A stretch of DNA of 64,000 nt from Alphaproteobacteria bacterium. Lineage in GTDB: Bacteria; Pseudomonadota; Alphaproteobacteria; Micavibrionales; Micavibrionaceae. Every line of letters begins with the position of its first letter. Positions within the stretch are counted from its first letter, which is position 1. The stretch spans positions 310,001 through 374,000 of the forward strand of contig JAJFGV010000043.1 in the NCBI GenBank assembly GCA_021775965.1, read 5' to 3'. A model generated the notes under the pieces. That model made no database searches. It was not told the DNA's origin and saw nothing but the letters and a program-made list of their open reading frames with translations. The position numbers were made by a program, and so were the translations under genes. Positions 8,470 to 15,109 of the stretch are shown here, piece by piece.

Positions 8470-9465
8470 ATGTCTTACAATACATTATCTTTAGAGTCTG
8501 GCTATAATCCAGGCAATACGCAGCATAAACAGTTTCGGGGGTTTATCGGAACGTCTGTGGCTATGCAGGCGGCTTATGAGAAAATTGAAAACGCAGCGCA
8601 TAGTGACGAAACAGTTTTTATCACGGGTGAATCAGGGACAGGCAAGAAAGTTTGTGCCCAAGCAATCCATAGGCTGGGCAATTGTGCTCATAAACCGTTC
8701 ATTAGTGTTAATTGTGCCACGATGTCTGATTATGAAGGCGCATTGCGTCAGGCTGTCGGCGGTACGCTTTTTCTTGATGAAATCACGGAAATGGATCCGG
8801 GTGTACAATGTAAGCTTCTGCAATTTCTTGAGGGTTATTCTTTCCAAAAGGCAGGAAATGGTGAACAGGCAGATATCAGGATTATTTGTGCAACAAATCG
8901 CAATCCTCTAGCAGAAATAGCCAAACGACTATTCAGGCAGGATTTATACTATCGCTTACATGTCCTCTCTGTTTATATGCCACCCTTGCGGGAGCGTGGG
9001 GAAGATGTTCTTGATATTGCCCTGACCCTGTTGCGCCAATATTCCCATGAGGAAGGTCGGAAGTTTAAGGCCTTTGGAGAGAATGCCGAGTTTCTTCTAT
9101 CGGCGTATCACTGGCCGGGCAATATTCGTGAGCTTCAGAATATTATTAAAAATATCGTGGTTATGAATGATGAGGACATTGTTACAGACGATATGCTGCC
9201 GCAAGTCATCGTTCATGATAAACGCCCTCCTTTTCGCTGTATGGAACCAACAAATTCAGCTCTTTCTGTGGTCGCCGGCGCATCGGCTTCGCCGGCCGCC
9301 CAGTTTGTAAAACCGCTTGTTGAAACCGAACGTGAAGCCATTGAATATGCGATTGCGTATTGTAATGGTAATATTCCGAATGCCGCCGCGCTTTTGGAAG
9401 TGGCACCATCCACGATTTATCGCAAAAAAAGTGCATGGGATAGTCAAAGCAAGGCTCCAGCCTGA
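8470..9465 (+). CDS. NtrC-type AAA+ regulator lacking the GAFTGA loop
   Basis: 331 residues. There is no receiver domain; the protein starts almost directly with the AAA+ domain. Visible are Walker A GESGTGKK (about 54-61), Walker B GGTLFLDEI (about 97-105), sensor region ICATNRN, arginine finger region FRQDLYYRL with PPLRERGED, and a WPGNIRELQN sensor-2 motif. A Fis-type helix-turn-helix ends the protein (NIPNAAALLEVAPSTIYRKK). Between NCAT and GGTLFLDE only about 13 residues remain; the usual segment with ELFGHEKGAFTGA is absent. GAFTGA contacts sigma54, so this protein may not activate sigma54 RNA polymerase, as known for TyrR and Rhodobacter NtrC. It has its own promoter. Confidence 0.88.
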   Translation: MSYNTLSLESGYNPGNTQHKQFRGFIGTSVAMQAAYEKIENAAHSDETVFITGESGTGKKVCAQAIHRLGNCAHKPFISVNCATMSDYEGALRQAVGGTLFLDEITEMDPGVQCKLLQFLEGYSFQKAGNGEQADIRIICATNRNPLAEIAKRLFRQDLYYRLHVLSVYMPPLRERGEDVLDIALTLLRQYSHEEGRKFKAFGENAEFLLSAYHWPGNIRELQNIIKNIVVMNDEDIVTDDMLPQVIVHDKRPPFRCMEPTNSALSVVAGASASPAAQFVKPLVETEREAIEYAIAYCNGNIPNAAALLEVAPSTIYRKKSAWDSQSKAPA

Positions 9466-9471
9466 ATTGCG

Positions 9472-9500
9472 TTGACATACCCCCGCAATAAACCTAGCCT
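9472..9500 (+). promoter_or_regulatory. Sigma70-type promoter for mscL
   Basis: A perfect TTGACA at 9472-9477 and TAGCCT at 9495-9500 with a 17-base spacer, immediately after the stop of the regulator gene and about 40 bases before the mscL ATG. Confidence 0.6.
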
Positions 9501-9538
9501 CTCTCGATATTATCAATTTGAGAACAGGGGAAGAATTT

Positions 9539-9952
9539 ATGCTGAAGGAATTTAAGGAATTTATTGCCAAAGGTAATGTTATGGATATGGCCGTTGGTAT
9601 CATTATTGGTGCTGCGTTTACGGCAATTGTGACATCTTTGGTGGGTGATTTGATTATGCCGCTTGTTGGTGTTGCAACCAGTGGCGTTGATTTCTCGGAT
9701 CTTTATTTTTCCCTGAACGGTGAAGTTTATGAAAGCTTGAAAGCTGCGGAAGAAGCGGGCGCACCGCTGATTAAATATGGTGCGTTTATCAATGCGCTGA
9801 TTAACTTCCTGATTGTTGCTTTTGTGGTATTCATGCTTGTTAAGGGCGTTAACAGCCTGAAACGTGCGGAAGAAGAAGCGCCAGCCAAACCGGCTGCGCC
9901 ACCAAAAAGTGAAGTGCTACTCGAGGAAATTCGCGACGCGCTAAAGAAGTAA
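9539..9952 (+). CDS. mscL: Large-conductance mechanosensitive channel MscL
   Basis: 137 residues. The ATG at 9539 is preferred over an in-frame TTG at 9518 because an AGGGGAAG ribosome site lies just before it and MscL proteins begin MLKEFKEFI. The pore helix [20 protein letters not shown] and the second helix [18 protein letters not shown] are both clear, as is the C-terminal helix [11 protein letters not shown]. MscL is a homopentameric inner-membrane channel that opens under membrane tension during hypo-osmotic shock. The linker before the C-terminal helix is Ala/Pro-rich (PAKPAAPPK). The gene is flanked by its own promoter and terminator. Confidence 0.97.
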   Translation: MLKEFKEFIAKGNVMDMAVGIIIGAAFTAIVTSLVGDLIMPLVGVATSGVDFSDLYFSLNGEVYESLKAAEEAGAPLIKYGAFINALINFLIVAFVVFMLVKGVNSLKRAEEEAPAKPAAPPKSEVLLEEIRDALKK

Positions 9953-9971
9953 GCGATTTTATAATTAATTT

Positions 9972-10002
9972 AAAAAGCGGAGCTTCGTAGCTCCGCTTTT
10001 TT
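9972..10002 (+). terminator. Intrinsic terminator after mscL
   Basis: A nine-pair stem, AGCGGAGCT with AGCTCCGCT (9976-9984 and 9989-9997), a TCGT loop, and flanking A and T runs, so it could act in both directions. Confidence 0.9.
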
Positions 10003-10050
10003 CTTGAATAACGGCGGTATTTTCCCTAGGTTCACCGAGTCCACTAAAAT

Positions 10051-10126
10051 GGGTCCTTAGCTCAGCTGGGAGAGCGCCTCGCTGGCAGCGAGGAGGTCAG
10101 CGGTTCGATCCCGCTAGGATCCACCA
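10051..10126 (+). tRNA. tRNA-Ala, anticodon GGC
   Basis: 76 bases that fold as a cloverleaf: acceptor GGGTCCT with AGGATCC, D stem GCTC/GAGC, anticodon stem CCTCG/CGAGG with loop CTGGCAG (anticodon GGC), T arm with GGTTCGATCC, and an encoded CCA end. It is a single tRNA gene between the mscL terminator and msrA, with no integrase or direct repeat visible nearby, so nothing suggests use as an attachment site. Confidence 0.97.
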
Positions 10127-10196
10127 TTTTCTGTAACCTTTCATAGGTTAGCCAACGAATACTCCTATAGAATAACCAAGAAATGAGGGGTTTATA

Positions 10197-10814
10197 GTGA
10201 TACGCAATATTGTCTTACAAATAGCTTTTATTCTTACATTGGTATTGCCGGGCGTAGTCCAGGCAAGTGAAGTCGCCACAGCAATTTTTGCGGGTGGGTG
10301 TTTTTGGTGCATCGAAAAAGACCTTGAGCATGTCGAAGGTGTTAGCGAAGTCGTGTCTGGCTATACAGGTGGCCATGTCGAAAACCCGGCCTATAAACAG
10401 GTTTCCCGCGGTGTTACCGGGCATTACGAAGCTGTGCAGGTCAGTTATGATCCTTCTGTGGTTAGTTATAAAGAATTGCTGAAAGCGTTCTGGCCCGGTA
10501 TCGATCCGCATGATGCGCGCGGCCAGTTTTGTGACAAGGGCGATCAATACCGCGCTGCGATTTTCACAAGCAATGAAGAGGAGCGGAAAGAGGCGCTGGC
10601 AAGCAAAGAGGCGCTTCAAAATTCCGGGCAGCTTTTGGAAGATATTGTCACTGAAATTCTGCCAGCCTCTGAATTCTTTCTGGCCGAGGATTATCATCAG
10701 GATTATTACAAGAAGAACTCACTGCGCTATAATTTCTACCGTGCCCGCTGTGGCCGTGACAACAGGACCAAAAAAGTCTGGGGTAATGTCGACGTTGAAG
10801 GCATTTTGAAATAA
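10197..10814 (+). CDS. msrA: Peptide-methionine (S)-S-oxide reductase MsrA, exported form
   Basis: 205 residues from a GTG start preceded by GAGGGG. Residues 1-23 look like a signal peptide (hydrophobic run ending PGVVQA), so the enzyme is likely periplasmic. The MsrA core follows: catalytic FAGGCFWCIEKDLE (Cys about 34), SGYTGGHVENPAYKQV, GHYEAVQV, FWPGIDPHDARGQFCDKGDQYR and EDYHQDYYKKN. It reduces the S-form of methionine sulfoxide to methionine, repairing oxidised proteins. A further Cys in RARCGRDNR near the C-terminus could serve as the resolving residue. It lies 70 bases after the tRNA gene. Confidence 0.95.
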   Translation: MIRNIVLQIAFILTLVLPGVVQASEVATAIFAGGCFWCIEKDLEHVEGVSEVVSGYTGGHVENPAYKQVSRGVTGHYEAVQVSYDPSVVSYKELLKAFWPGIDPHDARGQFCDKGDQYRAAIFTSNEEERKEALASKEALQNSGQLLEDIVTEILPASEFFLAEDYHQDYYKKNSLRYNFYRARCGRDNRTKKVWGNVDVEGILK

Positions 10815-10829
10815 TTTTGCGCTTTCCCT

Positions 10830-10858
10830 TTGCAGCCCTTAAGCATTTTTGCTAGATA
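10830..10858 (+). promoter_or_regulatory. Sigma70-type promoter for the entericidin-like gene
   Basis: TTGCAG at 10830-10835 and TAGATA at 10853-10858 with a 17-base spacer, about 40 bases before the small lipoprotein gene at 10899. Confidence 0.55.
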
Positions 10859-10898
10859 TAGCTCATTCATATTTTAAACAAGATAAAGAGGAGCAGCA

Positions 10899-11033
10899 AT
10901 GCGTACTTTTTTGAACATAATGGCCGTGATCGGCCTTTTATTGATGATGGGTGGTTTGAGCGCCTGCAACACGGCTGATGGCTTTGGTCGTGACATGGAA
11001 AGTGCCGGAGAATCTATTCAGGACACATTTTAA
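10899..11033 (+). CDS. Entericidin-like small lipoprotein
   Basis: 44 residues, preceded by an AGAGGAG ribosome site. A hydrophobic leader (LNIMAVIGLLLMMGGLSAC) ends in the lipobox LSAC, and the mature part is a short polar tail NTADGFGRDMESAGESIQDT. This matches the EcnA/EcnB pattern: a tiny lipoprotein with CNTxxGxGxDxxxxGxxI. Entericidins are envelope lipoproteins linked to stress and, in enterobacteria, to an antidote/toxin pair; only one copy is present here, so no pair is implied. It has a promoter directly upstream. Confidence 0.85.
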   Translation: MRTFLNIMAVIGLLLMMGGLSACNTADGFGRDMESAGESIQDTF

Positions 11034-11070
11034 TTATTTGGTTAATTATTTGGCCCAAACGGAGAAGAAC

Positions 11071-11334
11071 ATGAGAGCTTTAGCATTAGGGATTTTATGT
11101 ATTGGTGTTGCGGGCTTTGCCCTGAACGCCAGGGCCGATGAGTTTGGGCCGCGTTTTCAGACAGAGGCACCGGTCGCCCTCGCTGATAATGCTTATGATG
11201 TGCAGAGTATTGAACCGGCTGCCGGTGACGATATAGATGCTCTTGAAGGGGAATATCCGGAAGCTGAGAACCGGGTGGAAGACTATGGTCAATATAGGGA
11301 TTACCAGCCTTTACCAACTGTGATTGAGCAGTAG
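11071..11334 (+). CDS. Small exported acidic protein, unknown
   Basis: 87 residues from an ATG with GGAG seven bases before it. Residues 1-22 form a signal peptide (ALGILCIGVAGFALNARA). The mature part is acidic and rich in Glu, Asp and Tyr (EYPEAENRVEDYGQYRDYQP), with no known domain. It lies 37 bases after the entericidin-like gene and is likely cotranscribed with it. Function unknown. The 129 bases between this gene and the next contain no further gene. Confidence 0.7.
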   Translation: MRALALGILCIGVAGFALNARADEFGPRFQTEAPVALADNAYDVQSIEPAAGDDIDALEGEYPEAENRVEDYGQYRDYQPLPTVIEQ

Positions 11335-11463
11335 AGCTTGTTTATCTAGATATAGACACAATTACAGGCATATCTTTTTAAATTCAATCACCCGAAACGG
11401 GTTCAAAATCATAAACATAAGCTTTGGGGTTGATGTCGTGAAAATGGGGCTGTAAAAAGCTTC

Positions 11464-12717
11464 ATGAGCAGCTCTGAAGCAACCTTGTCTCCGGTACAAT
11501 CCGGCAAAGACAATATTTATACGGCCATCTTCACGATGGTTCTGGTTTTTATGCCTGTTGTGGCTTTCTTCTTTCCGCGTCTTATGGCGTATGCCCCCGG
11601 TGCAGTGGCGATTATTGCAGCGCTGGTCGGCTTTTTTCTTTTGGCGCGCAAACCTGTACGGCCTGGCGCAGCTTTGTTATGGGTGATTGTCATCACAGGG
11701 CTTGCGGGTTTAAGCAGTTTCTGGTCACTGGCACCGGATTTTGCTGTCCAGCGAACGCTTAAAATGGCTCTGGTCCTGTTTCCCGGGATATTGTTGCTGG
11801 GCCTTGTTCTCTCTGCGGATAATGAGCGGGTTCGGCGATATCTGTGGCTTTTGCCTGTTTGTGTGGGTTTGGCGGCATGTTTTAATATTATTGAACTGTC
11901 TTTTGGTATGTCGTTTCATCGATTTCTACGTGGTCTGAGCATGGGAGATAATGTTAGCCCTGCGGTTGCCAATCGCAGTATTTTTTGTACCGTTGCTGCT
12001 TTTTTCGTTTGTATACCGATTATTCTGAATCAGGACATTCAGAAGCGTTTTCGTTATATCGCCCTTGCGGTTTTGGGCGCTCTTATTGTTCTGATGCTGA
12101 TGCTTTCGGAAAGCCAGTCAAGTCAGCTTTGTTTTGTCGTTGGTCTTTTCTTCTTTTTTGTCTTTCCCTATCGTCTGAAAGCCGCTTGGATATTTATAGC
12201 GGTTGTCTCGGTGCTGCTTATTTTAGCGGCTCCTTTCATTGTTCAGATCATGTTTAAGACACTGCCCGAACATATTGGTACGATACAAAGCGGGTCGTGG
12301 CTGGCCAACGGATACGCAACAAACCGTATGGAAATATGGGACTTCATCAGTCGCTATATCATGCAGAGCCCGCTTTACGGCTATGGTGTCGAGGCCACAC
12401 GTCATATTCAGGATTTTGATTCTCAGATGCTTTATCATCCCGATTCCGCCGTCCTGCATCCGCATAATTTTGCTCTTCAGCTCTGGATCGAATTTGGTGT
12501 CATCGGTGCTGCCTCTGGCTGTCTTTTTCTGACCCATCTTCTTTACCGGATTTATCAAATGCCGGTAGAGGCGGCGAGGATTGCACTGCCCACTCTTTTT
12601 TGCTTTTTCTCGGTAGCGTCGACAGGCTATGGCATGTGGCAGGGTTGGTGGTTGGGTGAATGTATGCTGATGTTGTCTTTATCGACGTTGGTGATCAGAG
12701 CGTATTATAAGCCCTGA
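11464..12717 (+). CDS. O-antigen ligase/polymerase-like membrane protein
   Basis: 417 residues with about ten to twelve membrane segments spread over the whole length. The large periplasmic loop near 275-345 holds the O-antigen ligase pattern: NRMEIWDFISRYIMQSPLYG followed by YGVEATRH, then HPHNFALQLWIEFGVIGA, with the conserved HPHN near 340. WaaL-type enzymes join O-antigen or related glycans to lipid A-core in the periplasm; Wzy and O-glycosyltransferases (PglL) share the domain. No other glycan gene lies nearby, so the substrate is open. One untested possibility is modification of the surface protein encoded next door. Confidence 0.82.
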   Translation: MSSSEATLSPVQSGKDNIYTAIFTMVLVFMPVVAFFFPRLMAYAPGAVAIIAALVGFFLLARKPVRPGAALLWVIVITGLAGLSSFWSLAPDFAVQRTLKMALVLFPGILLLGLVLSADNERVRRYLWLLPVCVGLAACFNIIELSFGMSFHRFLRGLSMGDNVSPAVANRSIFCTVAAFFVCIPIILNQDIQKRFRYIALAVLGALIVLMLMLSESQSSQLCFVVGLFFFFVFPYRLKAAWIFIAVVSVLLILAAPFIVQIMFKTLPEHIGTIQSGSWLANGYATNRMEIWDFISRYIMQSPLYGYGVEATRHIQDFDSQMLYHPDSAVLHPHNFALQLWIEFGVIGAASGCLFLTHLLYRIYQMPVEAARIALPTLFCFFSVASTGYGMWQGWWLGECMLMLSLSTLVIRAYYKP

Positions 12718-12720
12718 ATA

Positions 12721-12750
12721 AAAAAGGCCGCCTGCAATGGGCGGCCTTTT
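12721..12750. terminator. Bidirectional terminator between convergent genes
   Basis: A stem of AAAAGGCCGCC with GGCGGCCTTTT around a seven-base loop. It lies between the O-antigen-ligase-like gene (plus) and the tpsB gene (minus), with A and T runs on both sides, so it can serve both. Confidence 0.88.
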
Positions 12751-12771
12751 AGAATTCTTAAAAGACTTTTT

Positions 12772-14520
12772 CTAGAACCGGCGGTTCACATTGAAGTAAT
12801 AGCGTGGATCTCTATCGCCATTGACCTCGATCATGCGGTTTAAGGGGAATGCAACCGCAACACCGGCTTCGGTCTGGTCTGTGATATCAGCGCGAACACC
12901 GAAACCTGCAGACGTCACTGACTCACGTTCCAGATCATTGCTGGTTGAATCTTCATCCCAGATGCGGCCGGCATCAAAGAAGCTGTAAAGCTGGTAATCC
13001 TGAAGTGCTTCCACCGGATAAGGCTCGTTCCACTGGACTTCTACCTTACCGGCAATGCCTTGCTCTCCCACGATTTCAGAAGGATCAAAGCCCCGACCAA
13101 AGTTAACGCCGCCAACACCGAATTCCTCGGAACTCAGAAGCTTATTAGCTGAGTATTGGCCTTTTGCCGCAACAAGTAGGTTAACGTTTGATGTTACACG
13201 CTGCAGACGCTGCAGGCCGGCCTCGACCTTGGTAAATTCAGGGTCACCCATTGGACGTGTCAGATTGGCATCACCGTGATCGCTGGAGCCAAATACGTCC
13301 ACGCCGCGTGACACTTCAATATTTGCTGCGTTTACGCCAACGCCCAGAATGCCCAATATTGTATCGAGGAATTCAAGACGCCCACCGGCACGAATAGCCC
13401 GGATATGATCTCTGCGTGTTGGTTCGAGATTGTTCTTACTTTTGACATTCCGTGCATCAAAGCCAAGATGACCGTAAAGATTGGTGCTACGAGAGCGGAT
13501 AATCGGATGTGTTGCTTTGATACTACCAAATTCCGAATTCCCTTTAACATCAAAGTCGGCCAAAGTATTGCCCGGGTTTGTTGCCGTATGGCCCACTGAA
13601 ACCTCAACCACGGTTCCCTTATTCCATACAGGTTGCTGATAGCTGGCAGCGAAATAAGCCAGTTCTATGAAGCGTGAATCCACACCAAATTCCGGTGCGA
13701 GGACGGCCTGGCCTGTAATGCGTTCGTTATTGCCAAAAAATGAGTTGGCTGACGCTGCGCCTGAAACCTGTAATGGTCCGAGGAAACGGCTTCCGAAGTT
13801 ATCAAGACCCAGGAAGGCGTCATAAGGGTCGCGTTCTACAATAATGCGCAGATCCGCGGCTCCTGTTTGTGTGCGTGAAGGGCTTAAGATACTTCTGGCC
13901 TCAACGCCCGGCAGGTCATTGATCAGAAGCAACCATCTCTCAAGATCGCCAACATTCAAGGCACCTTCGCTTTGGATCTGCTGGGCATATTCCTGAATAA
14001 GCTTTGCAGCGCGTGGATTGCTTTCGCCGCCAACAGAAACATTGCCAACAAAACCTTCAACAACCTGAAGCCGGACAGAGCCGCCTTCAATCGTTTGTGG
14101 GGGCACAATAACCTGCGTGAGGATGTAGCCGTCATTGCGGTATTTGTTTGTCAGTGCTGCAGCAATTGCATAGACATCGGCCAAGGTTACCGTCTGCCCA
14201 AGCTGGTCCTGATAGGCAGGGGCCAGTTGCTCGCCCGAATAGGCGGTTACGCCTTCAAGCTGAATATTCTTGAGTGTCAGATTGATGTTTTCGGCACCTG
14301 GCGGCGCTTTTTGAACAATCTGGTCTTTAACCTCAATACGTGGGGATACATCTGGGGTAACTGTTCCTTCGCGGAAGGTGCCTTCGACGCGACCGGGGTC
14401 AGCGATGCCTGTTGCATTTTCCACCTGCGCCTGTGCAGGGGAGCCAAAACTAAAAAAAGCTGCTGTGGTGGCCAATGCCAGCCCATAGCGAGCGCTAAAA
14501 ATCGATCTGCGTTTTATCAT
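12772..14520 (-). CDS. TpsB two-partner secretion transporter (FhaC/ShlB/HecB family)
   Basis: 582 residues from the ATG at 14520; an in-frame TTG six bases upstream is the alternative. Signal peptide to about residue 31 (GSPAQAQ). POTRA 1 lies near 55-140, with the family segment GYILTQVIVPPQTIEGGSVR, and POTRA 2 near 150-225. The rest is a 16-strand beta-barrel. The L6-loop motif usually written VRGF appears as NFGRGFDPSEIVGEQG near 480. The protein ends YYFNVNRRF, a typical outer-membrane terminal Phe. It translocates a TpsA exoprotein across the outer membrane. The cognate TpsA gene is divergent, 589 bases from this ATG. Confidence 0.93.
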   Translation of the reverse strand: MIKRRSIFSARYGLALATTAAFFSFGSPAQAQVENATGIADPGRVEGTFREGTVTPDVSPRIEVKDQIVQKAPPGAENINLTLKNIQLEGVTAYSGEQLAPAYQDQLGQTVTLADVYAIAAALTNKYRNDGYILTQVIVPPQTIEGGSVRLQVVEGFVGNVSVGGESNPRAAKLIQEYAQQIQSEGALNVGDLERWLLLINDLPGVEARSILSPSRTQTGAADLRIIVERDPYDAFLGLDNFGSRFLGPLQVSGAASANSFFGNNERITGQAVLAPEFGVDSRFIELAYFAASYQQPVWNKGTVVEVSVGHTATNPGNTLADFDVKGNSEFGSIKATHPIIRSRSTNLYGHLGFDARNVKSKNNLEPTRRDHIRAIRAGGRLEFLDTILGILGVGVNAANIEVSRGVDVFGSSDHGDANLTRPMGDPEFTKVEAGLQRLQRVTSNVNLLVAAKGQYSANKLLSSEEFGVGGVNFGRGFDPSEIVGEQGIAGKVEVQWNEPYPVEALQDYQLYSFFDAGRIWDEDSTSNDLERESVTSAGFGVRADITDQTEAGVAVAFPLNRMIEVNGDRDPRYYFNVNRRF

Positions 14521-14620
14521 TCTCAACCGTGCCTAACTTAAGTTTATACCTAGGTAAAAGTGTGTTTGGGGGTACGCTATAACAGAAATAGAAAAAAAAT
14601 AAAGAGTGTTTGAACAATAC

Positions 14621-14629
14621 TTATCCACA
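14621..14629 (+). promoter_or_regulatory. Perfect DnaA box
   Basis: TTATCCACA, the exact high-affinity DnaA-binding consensus. A second copy in inverted orientation lies 65 bases downstream. Confidence 0.6.
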
Positions 14630-14644
14630 AGGTGTAATCTATTT

Positions 14645-14653
14645 TGCTATAAT
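14645..14653 (+). promoter_or_regulatory. Extended -10 promoter reading toward tpsA
   Basis: TGCTATAAT is a perfect extended -10. The position of a -35 would fall on the DnaA box at 14621-14629, which carries no -35 consensus. Transcription from here would give a leader of about 450 bases before the tpsA ATG. A second possible pair, TTGAAC (14610-14615) with TGTAAT (14633-14638), overlaps the same box. Confidence 0.5.
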
Positions 14654-14694
14654 TTTCAACCCGGCAATTGATAAATATAGTCATATTTTTGATA

Positions 14695-14703
14695 TGTGGA
14701 TAA
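14695..14703 (-). promoter_or_regulatory. Perfect DnaA box, inverted copy
   Basis: TGTGGATAA, the exact reverse complement of the box at 14621-14629. Confidence 0.6.
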
Positions 14704-14792
14704 GCACTCAACTTTTTTTTATGTATTAGAAAAATACGGGAAGTTGCGTCCATAAAGGGATAACAGTAGGTTTCTCTGGTTTTGGAGCAAAA

Positions 14793-14806
14793 AAACCTTA
14801 AGGTTT
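14793..14806. repeat. 14-base perfect palindrome in the tpsA leader region
   Basis: AAACCTTAAGGTTT reads the same on both strands. It could be an operator for a dimeric regulator. A second palindrome, CTTTGTTAACAAAG, lies at 15035-15048, about 60 bases before the tpsA ATG. Confidence 0.35.
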
Positions 14807-15109
14807 CCTTAATTATATCTTGAATTTTCTTTTTAAAGATGCCATACCAGCGTTGCAATAGGTTTAACTAGATGACATTAGTGCCTGTTCTAATGAGATT
14901 TACGTGCAATGTCGCAGTTAATTTTTGAAAGCGGAAATTTAAAAGAACGAATGACGAATACGCTTCAAATTAACAAACGAAAGATTCAGATTGAGAGAAT
15001 TAAGTGCTGCGGAGGGTCTAATGGGCTTTCGGAGCTTTGTTAACAAAGGTTGAATTTAATTTTAGAAAGTTCGGGAATACCGGGCCGTTTTTGAGAAGGG
15101 AAGAAGAAA

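Larger units (their letters stand above)
14521..15109. other. Long AT-rich divergent intergenic region of the tpsB/tpsA pair
   Basis: No convincing gene lies here. It holds two inverted DnaA boxes (14621-14629, 14695-14703), an extended -10 element (14645-14653), two short perfect palindromes (14793-14806 and 15035-15048) and the tpsA ribosome site (about 15095-15103). Promoters for both genes must lie here. Confidence 0.8.

Noticed and set aside
10051-10126. tRNA-Ala gene as an integration site for a mobile element.
   Set aside because: No integrase, no repeated 3' tRNA end and ordinary genes on both sides.
10899-11334. Toxin-antitoxin pair made of the entericidin-like lipoprotein and the small acidic protein.
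   Set aside because: The second protein is not an entericidin and has no antitoxin features; proximity alone is not enough.
14577-14858. A 93-codon minus-strand open frame in the tps intergenic region.
   Set aside because: AT-rich, Lys/Phe/Ile-rich translation without domain or good ribosome site, and it crosses both DnaA boxes and the likely promoter.
14521-15109. A chromosomal replication origin, given two DnaA boxes in an AT-rich gap and rpmH-rnpA-yidC 15 kb away.
   Set aside because: Only two boxes were found, there is no dnaA, hemE or parAB nearby, and no array of AT-rich 13-mers. I keep the boxes as a regulatory finding only.
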